In this document: positions 16,920 to 24,937 of the stretch, one piece after another
Layout: every line of letters starts with the position of its first letter
Position numbering within the stretch: position 1 is the first letter of the stretch
From: an uncultured Myxococcales bacterium
Lineage (GTDB): Bacteria > Myxococcota_A > UBA9042 > DTJE01
Length of the DNA stretch: 38,773 nucleotides
Direction: 5' to 3'
NCBI GenBank assembly: GCA_903847405.1
Contig: CAINDP010000184.1
Coordinates: 1 to 38,773, forward strand
The notes under the pieces: generated by a model
What the model saw: the letters and a program-made list of their open reading frames with translations, nothing else
What the model was told of the DNA's origin: nothing
Database searches by the model: none
Position numbers and translations under genes: made by a program

Positions 16920-17396
16920 ATGGGAACCCCGATGATCGCGCCCCCGGACCCGAACTCGGGCCTCTACGTGGTCGTGCTGCAGATCCAGGCCCGCCTGTGC
17001 GTCGACGTCGGCGCGCTGGGGCCGCTGCACTTCGACGCCGGGACCTGCCTGTACGTGGGCAGCGCCCGTCGGAACCTGCGCCAGCGCATCGCGCGGCACC
17101 TGGCGGCGACCAAGCGGGTGCGATGGCACGTGGACTACCTGACGACGAACCCGGGCGTCCGGGTGGTCGGCGCCGTCGTGGTCACCGGGGCGTCATGGTC
17201 GGAATGCGCGTTGAACCAAAGCCTGGGGGCAAGCCTCGACGGCGCAGTGCCCGTGCCGCGTTTCGGGAATTCGGATTGCCGCGCGCACTGCCCGGCGCAC
17301 CTGTGGTGGCACGGGGGCGTCGTGTCGCTGCAGGACGTCGCAGCCCTGGTGCCGGCGGCGCAGATCGTCGTGGGAACGGCGCGCACGGCGGGTTGA
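16920..17396 (+). CDS. DUF123 / GIY-YIG-like small protein
   Basis: A 158-residue cytoplasmic protein of the DUF123 family, distantly related to GIY-YIG nucleases. The two diagnostic strands are SGLYVVVLQI (GIY-like, residues 13-22) and CLYVGSARRNLRQRIARHLA (YIG-like, then the Arg helix); then RWHVDYLTT and, at the end, DCRAHCPAHLWWH. In other organisms this domain stands alone or is fused to endonuclease III, suggesting a DNA-related role, but no activity is established. The ATG at 16920 lies 3 bases after the FadL stop, which suggests coupling. A second ATG at 16932 with GGGAA before it is possible. Confidence 0.85.
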   Translation: MGTPMIAPPDPNSGLYVVVLQIQARLCVDVGALGPLHFDAGTCLYVGSARRNLRQRIARHLAATKRVRWHVDYLTTNPGVRVVGAVVVTGASWSECALNQSLGASLDGAVPVPRFGNSDCRAHCPAHLWWHGGVVSLQDVAALVPAAQIVVGTARTAG

Positions 17397-17401
17397 TCCT
17401 T

Positions 17402-18526
17402 CTACCCCTGCGCCCCCCGGGTCCGAAGCCCCTCGAGGTATTCGCTGCCCTGTTCCATCAGCGCCACGAAGCCCTCCTCGTCCCGCCGGGCGACGCACCC
17501 CACCACGTCCTCGATCGCCTGTCGCAGGGCCTCCAACGGCGCGCTGCCGTGGGCGTTCAGGGCCTGGATTTCGTAGTACAGACGCGGATTTTCACCGGCG
17601 ACCCGGGACGCGACGTCCAGTTGGGCGTCGAAGGTGGTGCTGGAAATGCGGTCCAGGGCCGCCGCGGGAAGGTTGCTGCGGGAAAGGGCCGTGAAGAACG
17701 CGATGTTCAGCGCGTGGGACATGCCCAGCACGAACCCCATGACCCGGTCGTGGTCGTCCAGGCTCATGTCCACCATTTCGGCCATGGTCGGCGCAAACAG
17801 CGCCCGGGCCTCCTCGGTGGCCTCGGGCACGCCCACGTCCACGAAGACCACGTGGCGCCCGGACAGCAGGGCCACGTCGGGCCCGAACATGGGATGCACG
17901 GACGTCACGCGGACACCGGCAGCCACCAGGGCCTCGAAGGCGCCCCGCAGAGGGCTTTTCAGGGAGCCCACATCGAAGACCAGGCCCCTGGGGCGGCTGT
18001 CCGCCAACTGGCGCAGGATGGCGCCGGTGGCCGCCAGGGGCGCCGCCACGACGATGAGGTCGGGGTCCGCCTCCAGGCCGTGCCAGTCGGCCACGTGGTC
18101 CACCCATTCCCGGGGATCCGCCGGGCCCGAGGGGTCCGCCGAGATGACCCGGAAGCCCTGGGACCGCAGGAAGCGCCCGAACCAGCGCCCCATGCGCCCT
18201 TCGCCGCCGATGACCAGGGCGGTCCGGCCTGCGCCCGAGCCCCGGGCCATCACCCGGTCGTGCTCCTGCACCTGCAGGGACGCCCGCACCAGCGAATGCA
18301 GCAGGGTCACCGCCAGGTCGGGGGGGACGCCGGCACGCACGGCCGCCTTGCGGGCCCGGGCCATCACCTCGTCCTCGCGCCCCGTGTCCCGGTCCGGGCG
18401 GCCCACGGCGCGCTTCATGCGGCCGACCTCGGCCACCAGTTCCATGCGCCGGGCCACCAGCGTCAGCAGGTCGTCGTCCAGCGCATCCAGGCGTGCGCGC
18501 AGTTCCCGAAGGTCGTCATCCGGCAT
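17402..18526 (-). CDS. tyrA: Chorismate mutase / prephenate dehydrogenase (T-protein)
   Basis: A bifunctional cytoplasmic enzyme of 374 residues converting chorismate to prephenate and then to 4-hydroxyphenylpyruvate with NAD(P)+, for tyrosine synthesis. The N-terminal AroQ-type mutase (1-90) keeps the catalytic pattern as judged by eye against the E. coli enzyme: Arg10, Arg27, Lys38, Asp47, Arg50 and Glu51. The dehydrogenase starts with VIGGEGRMGRWFG (nucleotide-binding glycines, residues 105-117); VHPMFGPD carries the catalytic-type His, and MSHALNIAFFTALS follows. No extra regulatory domain is seen. Start: ATG 18526, just after GGGGAGG. It is transcribed divergently from the aroG-ilvE-pheA operon over a 145-base region, which suggests shared control. 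Confidence 0.95.
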   Translation of the reverse strand: MPDDDLRELRARLDALDDDLLTLVARRMELVAEVGRMKRAVGRPDRDTGREDEVMARARKAAVRAGVPPDLAVTLLHSLVRASLQVQEHDRVMARGSGAGRTALVIGGEGRMGRWFGRFLRSQGFRVISADPSGPADPREWVDHVADWHGLEADPDLIVVAAPLAATGAILRQLADSRPRGLVFDVGSLKSPLRGAFEALVAAGVRVTSVHPMFGPDVALLSGRHVVFVDVGVPEATEEARALFAPTMAEMVDMSLDDHDRVMGFVLGMSHALNIAFFTALSRSNLPAAALDRISSTTFDAQLDVASRVAGENPRLYYEIQALNAHGSAPLEALRQAIEDVVGCVARRDEEGFVALMEQGSEYLEGLRTRGAQG

Positions 18527-18608
18527 CCATCCTCCCCGGGGGCTCTGACAGGGCTGAACCACGCCCTGGGCGCGTCCGCGAACCCATAATCCCCACCCGA
18601 TTCAAGGA

Positions 18609-18628
18609 CCATTATACTCATACAGTGG
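18609..18628. promoter_or_regulatory. Divergent -10 elements and imperfect dyad between tyrA and aroG
   Basis: An A/T-rich island in GC-rich DNA. It holds TATAAT on the minus strand (18616-18611, toward tyrA) and TATACT on the plus strand (18613-18618, toward aroG). The 20 bases CCATTATACTCATACAGTGG form an imperfect dyad (6 of 10 pairs). No good -35 is found for either direction, which would suit activator or repressor control. It does not match the E. coli TyrR or TrpR boxes. Confidence 0.35.
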
Positions 18629-18671
18629 CGCAGATCGGGGCATGGGGCTCCGGGTCCCGCCGGAGAACGGG

Positions 18672-19739
18672 ATGGAGAGGAATCCGCTCTGCGACATCAA
18701 CGTCGTTTCCAAGACCCTGCTGCCCACCCCCCGGGAAGTCGAGGCGCGGCGCCCCCTGCCTCCCGAGGCGGCGGTCACCGTGACCCGGGCGCGGCGCACC
18801 GTGGCGGACATCCTGGAGCACCGGGACCCGCGCTGGTTCGTGGTGGTCGGGCCCTGTTCGATCCATGACCTGACCGCGGCCCGGGAGTACGCCGAGCGCC
18901 TGCGCGCGCTGGCCGACGAGGTGTCCGACACGCTGTTCGTGGTCATGCGGGTCTACTTCGAAAAGCCCCGGACCTCGATGGGGTGGAAGGGCTTCGTCAA
19001 CGACCCCTACCTGGACGACTCGTTCCGCATCGCCGAGGGGTTGCTGCTGGCCCGGGGGCTGTTGCTGGACCTGGCCACCATGGGCCTGCCCACCGCCACC
19101 GAGGCCCTGGATCCCATCACGCCCCAGTACCTGGGCGACCTGGTGGCCGTGTCGGCCATCGGGGCCCGTACCACGGAATCGCAGCCCCACCGGGAGATGG
19201 CCAGCGGGCTTTCCACGCCCGTGGGCTTCAAGAACGCGACCGACGGCGGCCTGGAGGCGGCCGTGAACGCCATGCACGCGGCGGCGCAGCCCCACTCGTT
19301 CCTGGGCATCGACCAGCGGGGGCAGTGCGCGGTCTTCCGGACCCGGGGGAACCGCCTGGGCTACGTGATCCTGCGGGGCGGCGACCGCCCCAACTACGAC
19401 GCCGCCACGGTGGCCCGGACCGAGGAGGTCCTGGCGGCCGCCGGCCTGCCCCTCCGCATCGCCGTGGACTGCAGCCACGGCAACTCCGGAAAGGACCCCC
19501 TGCGGCAACCCGACGTGCTGGACGACTGCATCCGGCAGCGCCTGGCAGGGAACCGCTCGATCGTGGGCGTGATGCTGGAAAGCCACCTGCACGCGGGCAA
19601 TCAATCGCTGGGTCCCGACCCGTCCACGCTGCGGTACGGCGTGTCGATCACCGATGCGTGCATGGATTGGGACACCACCGCGCGCGTGCTGCGGGACGCC
19701 CGGGAGCGCCTGCGGCCGACCATGGAGAACCCTCGATGA
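18672..19739 (+). CDS. aroG: 3-deoxy-7-phosphoheptulonate synthase, class I (AroF/G/H type)
   Basis: A 355-residue DAHP synthase, the first committed enzyme of aromatic synthesis (phosphoenolpyruvate plus erythrose 4-phosphate). All class I motifs are present: VVVGPCSIHD with the metal ligand Cys62, MRVYFEKPRTSMGWKGFVND, GARTTESQPHREMASGLS, VGFKNATDGG, DCSHGNSGKD (metal His), MLESHLHAGNQ (metal Glu) and SITDACMDW (metal Asp). Start: ATG 18672 with GGAG at 18662-18665; an earlier in-frame start at 18642 lacks a ribosome site. Its TGA overlaps the ATG of the aminotransferase gene (ATGA). The symbol aroG is used for the class; which amino acid inhibits it cannot be told. Confidence 0.96.
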   Translation: MERNPLCDINVVSKTLLPTPREVEARRPLPPEAAVTVTRARRTVADILEHRDPRWFVVVGPCSIHDLTAAREYAERLRALADEVSDTLFVVMRVYFEKPRTSMGWKGFVNDPYLDDSFRIAEGLLLARGLLLDLATMGLPTATEALDPITPQYLGDLVAVSAIGARTTESQPHREMASGLSTPVGFKNATDGGLEAAVNAMHAAAQPHSFLGIDQRGQCAVFRTRGNRLGYVILRGGDRPNYDAATVARTEEVLAAAGLPLRIAVDCSHGNSGKDPLRQPDVLDDCIRQRLAGNRSIVGVMLESHLHAGNQSLGPDPSTLRYGVSITDACMDWDTTARVLRDARERLRPTMENPR

Positions 19740-20776
19740 GCGCCGTGCCCGACTGGGATGCCCTGGGATTCGGCTTCCTGCCGACGGACTGGATGTACCG
19801 CGCCCAGGGCGACGCCGCCCGGGATCCGGCCTGGGACGCGGGCCATTTCGTGCCCTTCGGGGACGTGTCGCTGTCCCCCGCCGCCGCCGTGCTGTCCTAC
19901 GGGTGTGGCTGCTTCGAAGGGCTGAAGGCCCAGCGGGGCGTGGACGGCCGCGTGCGCATCTTCCGGCCCGACGCCCACGGCGCGCGCTTCGCCCGATCGG
20001 CGGAACGGCTGGCCCTGCCGCCCTTCCCGGTGGATCGCTTCGTCGCGATGGCGGCCGGGCTGGCCCGGCGCAACGACGCCTGGGTGCCGCCCGCGGGCAA
20101 GGGCAGCCTGTACCTGCGCCCCATGATGCACGGCACCGAACCCCTGCTGGGCGCCCGTCGCCCGCGCCTGGCCGGCGTGATCGCCTACGCATCGCCCGTC
20201 GGGAACGCCCCGGGCCTGGATCAGGGCCTGCGCCTGAAGGTGATGGCCAGCGCCCGGGCCGCCCTGGGGGGCACCGGCGGCGCCAAGGCCATGGGGAACT
20301 ATGCCGGCGTGCTGCTGCACAAGGAGGCCGCGGTCCGCGAGGGCTTCGACGACCTGCTGTACCTGGACGGATCCGGCCGCCTGCAACTGGGCGAGGCCTC
20401 GGGCGCGAACCTGTTCTGCGTGCTGGACGACGGAACGCTGGCGACCCCGCCCCTGGACGACACGATCCTGCCGGGCATCACCCGGGATTCCGCCCTGCGC
20501 CTGGCCCGGGACGTCCTGGGCCTGCCCGTCCAGCAGCGCCCCCTGTCGCTGGTCGAGGTCCGGGCCCGGGCCCGGGAGGTCTTCTGCACCGGGACGGGCT
20601 GGACCGTGCGCCCGGTCGCGATGCTGGGCGGCGACGGCTGGGAATGCCGGCTGGGCCCCCCGAAGGTCGCGACGCAACTGGGGGAGGCGCTGGCGGACAT
20701 CCGGTCGGGCGCCGGGGCCGACCCCTTCGGATGGACCGTGGACGTGGCAGGCGTGGCGGACGGGGAGGATCAATGA
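19736..20776 (+). CDS. ilvE: Branched-chain-type aminotransferase (class IV PLP)
   Basis: A 346-residue fold-type IV aminotransferase close to the BCAT class II group. Key features are LSYGCGCFEGLKAQRG (residues 53-68), YLRPMM, the PLP lysine Lys184 in GGAKAMGNYAG, LGEASGANLFCV, and LPGITRDSALRLARD. Branched-chain enzymes make the last step to Leu, Ile and Val with glutamate as donor. Here the gene sits between aroG and pheA, joined to both by ATGA overlaps, so it may also transaminate phenylpyruvate and hydroxyphenylpyruvate; that is inference from position, and the nearby ilvA fits the isoleucine role. GGGGAGG before the pheA start lies inside its 3' end. Confidence 0.9.
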   Translation: MSAVPDWDALGFGFLPTDWMYRAQGDAARDPAWDAGHFVPFGDVSLSPAAAVLSYGCGCFEGLKAQRGVDGRVRIFRPDAHGARFARSAERLALPPFPVDRFVAMAAGLARRNDAWVPPAGKGSLYLRPMMHGTEPLLGARRPRLAGVIAYASPVGNAPGLDQGLRLKVMASARAALGGTGGAKAMGNYAGVLLHKEAAVREGFDDLLYLDGSGRLQLGEASGANLFCVLDDGTLATPPLDDTILPGITRDSALRLARDVLGLPVQQRPLSLVEVRARAREVFCTGTGWTVRPVAMLGGDGWECRLGPPKVATQLGEALADIRSGAGADPFGWTVDVAGVADGEDQ

Positions 20777-21981
20777 AGGAACTGGATGCGCTGCGGCGCC
20801 AGGTGGGCACCGTGGACCGCCGCATCGTCGCGGACCTGGCCCGCCGGCAGGAGCTGGTGTCCCGCATCGTGGCCATCAAGATCGCCCAGGGCCTGGAGCT
20901 GCGGGACCGGACCCAGGAGGCCGCCGTGCTGTCCGAGGTGATCCGCCTGGGGCGCCTGCACGGGCTGGACGCCGGCTACATGACGCGCCTGTTCCACCCG
21001 ATCATCGATCACTCGGTGGACATCCAGCGGGAGCTGCTGCTGCGGGCCGACGTCGACGGGGCCGCCACCCGGCGCGCGGTGCGGGTCGCGTACCAGGGAA
21101 CGGACGGCGCCTACAGCCACCTGGCGGCGATGAAGCACTTCGCGCCGGTGCTGCCGCGCGTGGTGTTCGCGGGCCTGCACTCCTTCCTGGACGTGACCGA
21201 CGCCGTGGAGTCCGGCCAGGCCGACTACGGGGTGCTGCCCATCGAGAACACCACCGCCGGCAGCATCAACGAGGTCTACGACCTGCTGCGCCGGGTCAAC
21301 GTTTCCATCGTGGGCGAGGCCGTCCAGGAGGTCGATCACTGCCTGCTGGTCCTGGACGAGGTGCCCCTGTCGGATCTGCGGCGCGTCTATTCGCACCCCC
21401 AGGCCCTGGCGCAGTGCAGCGAGTTCCTGGCGACCCTGAAGGACTGCCGGGTCGAAAGCTACACCGACACCGCGATGGCGGTGGAAAAGGTCCGCGACGA
21501 CGGCGACCCCACGCAGGCGGCCATCGCCAGCGAGGCGGCGGGCGAGCACTTCGGCCTGCGGGTGCTGCGGCGCGGCCTGGCCAACCAGCCGGAAAACTTC
21601 ACGCGGTTCGTGGTGGTGGCCCGGGAGCCCCGGGCGGTGGACCTGCGGACCCCCTGCAAGACATCCCTGCTGCTGGCCACCGACCACCGGGAAGGCGCGC
21701 TGGCCCGCTGCCTGAACCTGCTGGCGACCCACCACCTGAACCTGACGAAATTGGAAAGCCGCCCCCAGCCCCACACGCCCTGGGAGTACCACTTCTACAT
21801 CGACGTCGAGGGGAACGTGGCGGACCCGGACACCGGCGAGGCCCTGGAGGCCCTGCGGGACCAGACGCGCTTCCTGAAGGTCCTGGGCTGCTACCCTGCG
21901 CTGGCGGGCCTGTCGGCGCCGCAGAAGGCGGGCGTGTCGAAGCGGCCGGCGACCCGTCAGGGCGCCAGGAAGAGCCGGTAG
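20773..21981 (+). CDS. pheA: Chorismate mutase / prephenate dehydratase (P-protein)
   Basis: A 402-residue bifunctional enzyme for phenylalanine synthesis. The N-terminal mutase (1-90) has Arg8, Arg25, Lys36, Asp45 and Glu49, but Gln48 stands where the E. coli enzyme and the neighbouring TyrA have Arg. The dehydratase (about 100-285) shows VAYQGTDGAYSHLAAMKHF, GVLPIENTTAGSINEVYDLL and the catalytic NFTRF motif (QPENFTRFVVV). A C-terminal ACT domain (about 290-380) carries LTKLESRPQPHTPWEYHFYI, the phenylalanine-binding ESRP motif, so feedback control is expected. Start: ATG 20773 in an ATGA overlap, GGGGAGG at 20762-20768. The 3' end overlaps the ilvA 3' end by 25 bases. Confidence 0.96.
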   Translation: MKELDALRRQVGTVDRRIVADLARRQELVSRIVAIKIAQGLELRDRTQEAAVLSEVIRLGRLHGLDAGYMTRLFHPIIDHSVDIQRELLLRADVDGAATRRAVRVAYQGTDGAYSHLAAMKHFAPVLPRVVFAGLHSFLDVTDAVESGQADYGVLPIENTTAGSINEVYDLLRRVNVSIVGEAVQEVDHCLLVLDEVPLSDLRRVYSHPQALAQCSEFLATLKDCRVESYTDTAMAVEKVRDDGDPTQAAIASEAAGEHFGLRVLRRGLANQPENFTRFVVVAREPRAVDLRTPCKTSLLLATDHREGALARCLNLLATHHLNLTKLESRPQPHTPWEYHFYIDVEGNVADPDTGEALEALRDQTRFLKVLGCYPALAGLSAPQKAGVSKRPATRQGARKSR

Positions 21982-23474
21982 GCGGGGTTGTCGGTTTCCT
22001 CCGCCCACGCGAAGTTCAGCGCCTCCAGGTGCGCCAGGAAGGCCGCGTCGTCGGCGGGCGGGACCTGGATCCCGACCAGCACGCGACCATGGTCCGCGCC
22101 GTGGTTCCGGTAGTGGAACAGGCTGATGTTCCACGCGGCCCCCACCGACGTCAGGAAGCCCAGCAGGGCGCCGGGACGCTCGGGGAACTCGAAGCGGAAC
22201 AGGCGCTCGTTTTCCAGGCCCGCCACCCGGCCGCCCACCATGTAGCGCACGTGCAGCAGGGCCATCTCGTCGCCGCTCATGTCCACCACGGGCAGGCCCG
22301 CCGCGCGGATGGCCTCGACGACCCGGTTCTTTTCCGGACGCCCGCCGGACAGCGCCAGGCCCACGAACACCCGGGCGCGGGCGGGGTCGCCATAGCGGTA
22401 GTTGAACTCGGTCACGAAGTGGTTCCCGACCACGTTGCAGAAGGCCAGGAAGGACCCGGGCCGCTCCGGGATCTCCACGGCCAGCAGGGCCTCGCGCTCG
22501 GCGCCCAGGTCGGCCCGCTCCGCCACGTGGCGCAGCCGGTCGAAGTTCATGTTGGCGCCGCTGACCAGCGTCACGACGGTCATGCCGGCCACGGGGTTCG
22601 TCGCCGCCCAGCGCTTCAGGCCGGCCACCGCCAGGGCGCCCGCGGGCTCGGCGATGGACCGCGTGTCCTCGAAGATGTCCTGCACCGCGGCGCAGATCTC
22701 GTCGTTGGACACCAGCACGATTTCGTCCACGCACTCCTTCGCCAGCCGGAAGGTTTCGTCCCCGACCCGCCGCACCGCCACGCCGTCCGCGAACAGCCCG
22801 ACCCGCGGCAGCGTCACCGGCTGGCCGGCCGCCAGCGCCGCGTGCATGGTGGGGGCGTCCTCGGGCTCCACGCCGATGATGCGGACCTCCGGACTGAGGG
22901 CCTTCAGGCAGGTGCCGATTCCGGCGATCAGGCCGCCGCCTCCGATGGGAATGAAGACCACGTCGAAGCCGGCCGGACGCTGGCGCAGCAACTCGATCGC
23001 GATGGTGCCCTGCCCCGCGATGACCTCGGGGTCGTCGAAGGGATGCACGAAGACCATGCCGTCCCGGATCGCCAGTTCGCGCGCCCGATCGCAGGCCGCG
23101 TCGTAGTCGTCCCCGTGCAGCACGACCTCGCCGCCCAGGTCCCGCACCGCCTCGACCTTGATCGTGGGCGTGGTGACCGGCATGACGATCACCGCCCGCA
23201 GGCCCCGGCGCCGGGCGGCCAGGGCGACCCCCTGGGCATGGTTGCCGGCCGATGCGCAGATGACCCCGCGATGGGCCTGATCGGCTGGGATCTGGGCGAT
23301 GCGGTTGGCGGCCCCGCGGATCTTGAACGAAAAGACCGGCTGCAGATCCTCGCGCTTCAGCAGGACCTCGGCGCCCAGGCGACGCGACAGGCGCGGGGCC
23401 CGCTCGAGGGGGGATTCGATGGCGACATCATGCACTTGCGCCTTCAGGATGCGCTTCAGGTAGGCCTGCGACAC
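21957..23474 (-). CDS. ilvA: Threonine ammonia-lyase, biosynthetic
   Basis: A 505-residue PLP enzyme that deaminates threonine to 2-oxobutanoate, the first step of isoleucine synthesis. The catalytic domain (1-325) shows Lys51 in SFKIRGAAN, SAGNHAQGVALAA, and the phosphate-binding glycine loop PIGGGGLIAGIG. Two ACT-like regulatory domains fill the C-terminus (about 335-415 and 425-505, starting VEIPERPGSFLAF and FEFPERPGALLGF), matching the long, isoleucine-inhibited biosynthetic form. Start: GTG 23474, five bases after GGGGAGGG. It converges on pheA with a 25-base coding overlap. No clear promoter is visible in the 129 bases upstream. Confidence 0.96.
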   Translation of the reverse strand: MSQAYLKRILKAQVHDVAIESPLERAPRLSRRLGAEVLLKREDLQPVFSFKIRGAANRIAQIPADQAHRGVICASAGNHAQGVALAARRRGLRAVIVMPVTTPTIKVEAVRDLGGEVVLHGDDYDAACDRARELAIRDGMVFVHPFDDPEVIAGQGTIAIELLRQRPAGFDVVFIPIGGGGLIAGIGTCLKALSPEVRIIGVEPEDAPTMHAALAAGQPVTLPRVGLFADGVAVRRVGDETFRLAKECVDEIVLVSNDEICAAVQDIFEDTRSIAEPAGALAVAGLKRWAATNPVAGMTVVTLVSGANMNFDRLRHVAERADLGAEREALLAVEIPERPGSFLAFCNVVGNHFVTEFNYRYGDPARARVFVGLALSGGRPEKNRVVEAIRAAGLPVVDMSGDEMALLHVRYMVGGRVAGLENERLFRFEFPERPGALLGFLTSVGAAWNISLFHYRNHGADHGRVLVGIQVPPADDAAFLAHLEALNFAWAEETDNPAYRLFLAP

Positions 23475-23603
23475 GACGTCCCTCCCCGGATGCCTGACAG
23501 TGTACCTGCCACGGGTCGAAATGCCCCCCTTTGCGCTGGTAATCCGTAGGGTTCCAACGACATAAAGCGGGGAACGGGAGGGGGCGCGGAAACGGGTGTC
23601 GGA

Positions 23604-24740
23604 TCAGGTCTGGACCGGCAGGACCTTCCCTTCCCGCAGGCGGACCTGGTTCATGCGGATGCCCAGTTCGGTTTCGTAGCGGCGGACCAGGCGCGTTTCC
23701 ATTTCCGTCATCAGCGACACGGCATGGCCCTCGGCGCCCGCCCGGCCCGTCCGCCCGACCCGGTGCAGGTAGGCCTGGCTTTCGGTCGGCACGTCCAGGT
23801 TGATGATGTGCGAAACCCCCTTGATGTCCAGGCCGCGCGCCGCCAGGTCCGACGCGATCATCACGTGGACCTTCGCGCTGCGGAAGTCGTCCATCGCCTT
23901 CTTGCGTTCCATCTTGTCCCGGGCGCTGTGCAGGTCGGCCACGGCCACCTGGTGATGGGCCAGTTTCGCCGTCAGCTCCTCGGCGCGATCGTTGCGGTGG
24001 ACGAAGACGATGGCCCGCTGGGGCGTCACGGCGTTCAGGAACTTGCGCAGCAGTTCCACCTTGTCCCGCGCCTCGCAGACGAAATACGAGTGGTCGATGT
24101 TGGCGTTGACGGGGCTGAGGCTGGCGCGCACCAGGACCAGCTCCGGCGCCAGGGCCGTGCTTTCCTTGGTGCACTCGCGCCGCTCGGTGGCCGACGCGAA
24201 GATCAACTGGCGATCCCCCGGGGCGGCCTTGACGATCGCCCGGACGGATTCCAGGAACTCGCCGCCCAGCAGGCGGTCGGCCTCGTCGATGACGATGCAC
24301 TTCAGCCCCTTGGCCTTCAATTTGTTCAGGCCCATCAGGTCCCGGATCCGCCCCGGCGACCCGATGACGATCGACGGCTTCTTCTTCAGCTTATCGATCT
24401 GCCGGGTCATGCCCACGGCGCCGATCAGCAGCGCCGACGTGACCGGCACCCCCGAGTTGGCGGCCAGCAGGACCGCCTCGCGCTGGATCTGGATCGCCAG
24501 TTCGTGGGTCGGGGCCAGCACGATGACCTGGGTCGCCTTCAGCGTCGGGTCGATCCGGCAGAACAGGGGCAGGAAGTACGCCAGGGTCTTGCCGGTCCCC
24601 GTTTCCGCGTGCAGGTAGGCGCTCTTCCCGGCCAGCAGCATCGGCACCGACTCGGCCTGGATGGGCGTCGGCTCGGTGATTTCGGCCTTGGCCAGGCCTG
24701 CCACGAGGGCCGGCGGGAGTCCCAGGTCGGCAAATGTCAT
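23604..24740 (-). CDS. DEAD-box ATP-dependent RNA helicase
   Basis: A 378-residue helicase core with almost no C-terminal extension. Motifs in order: Q motif (EPTPIQ), I AETGTGKT (45-52), Ia PTHELAIQ, Ib GSPGRI, II DEAD, III SAT, IV IVFVHRN, V ARGLDIKG and VI HRVGRTGRAG. It should remodel RNA in the cytoplasm, for example in ribosome assembly or mRNA decay; the short tail gives no clue to the target. Start: ATG 24740, six bases after GAGG, preferred over ATG 24761, which has no ribosome site. The upstream region holds a TATATT box. Confidence 0.95.
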   Translation of the reverse strand: MTFADLGLPPALVAGLAKAEITEPTPIQAESVPMLLAGKSAYLHAETGTGKTLAYFLPLFCRIDPTLKATQVIVLAPTHELAIQIQREAVLLAANSGVPVTSALLIGAVGMTRQIDKLKKKPSIVIGSPGRIRDLMGLNKLKAKGLKCIVIDEADRLLGGEFLESVRAIVKAAPGDRQLIFASATERRECTKESTALAPELVLVRASLSPVNANIDHSYFVCEARDKVELLRKFLNAVTPQRAIVFVHRNDRAEELTAKLAHHQVAVADLHSARDKMERKKAMDDFRSAKVHVMIASDLAARGLDIKGVSHIINLDVPTESQAYLHRVGRTGRAGAEGHAVSLMTEMETRLVRRYETELGIRMNQVRLREGKVLPVQT

Positions 24741-24811
24741 CGGGGTCCTCGTTGCGGTCATGGCCGACGATCCGGCGGGGTGACGTTCATTTCACGGTTC
24801 GGCACCCGCCC

Positions 24812-24817
24812 AATATA
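24812..24817 (-). promoter_or_regulatory. Possible -10 element of the helicase gene
   Basis: Minus-strand TATATT, about 72 bases before the helicase ATG at 24740. No convincing -35 is present at normal spacing. Confidence 0.3.
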
Positions 24818-24874
24818 CCGCACCTGGACTGGTTTGGACGAGGGTCGGACCCGGGACCGCGTCGGACCGGTAAT

Positions 24875-24904
24875 TTGTTGCGTCCGAAACATCAGTGGTA
24901 GCCT
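24875..24904 (+). promoter_or_regulatory. Putative promoter of the large lipoprotein genes
   Basis: TTGTTG (24875-24880), 18 bases, TAGCCT (24899-24904), 34 bases before the ATG at 24938. Confidence 0.4.
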
Positions 24905-24937
24905 GCCGACAGGATTCAAGAATCGCGGGAGGAACCG

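Noticed and set aside
23475-23603. Promoter for ilvA in the gap to the helicase gene
   Set aside because: TTGGAA and TACACT occur but at impossible spacing; I see no supported promoter.
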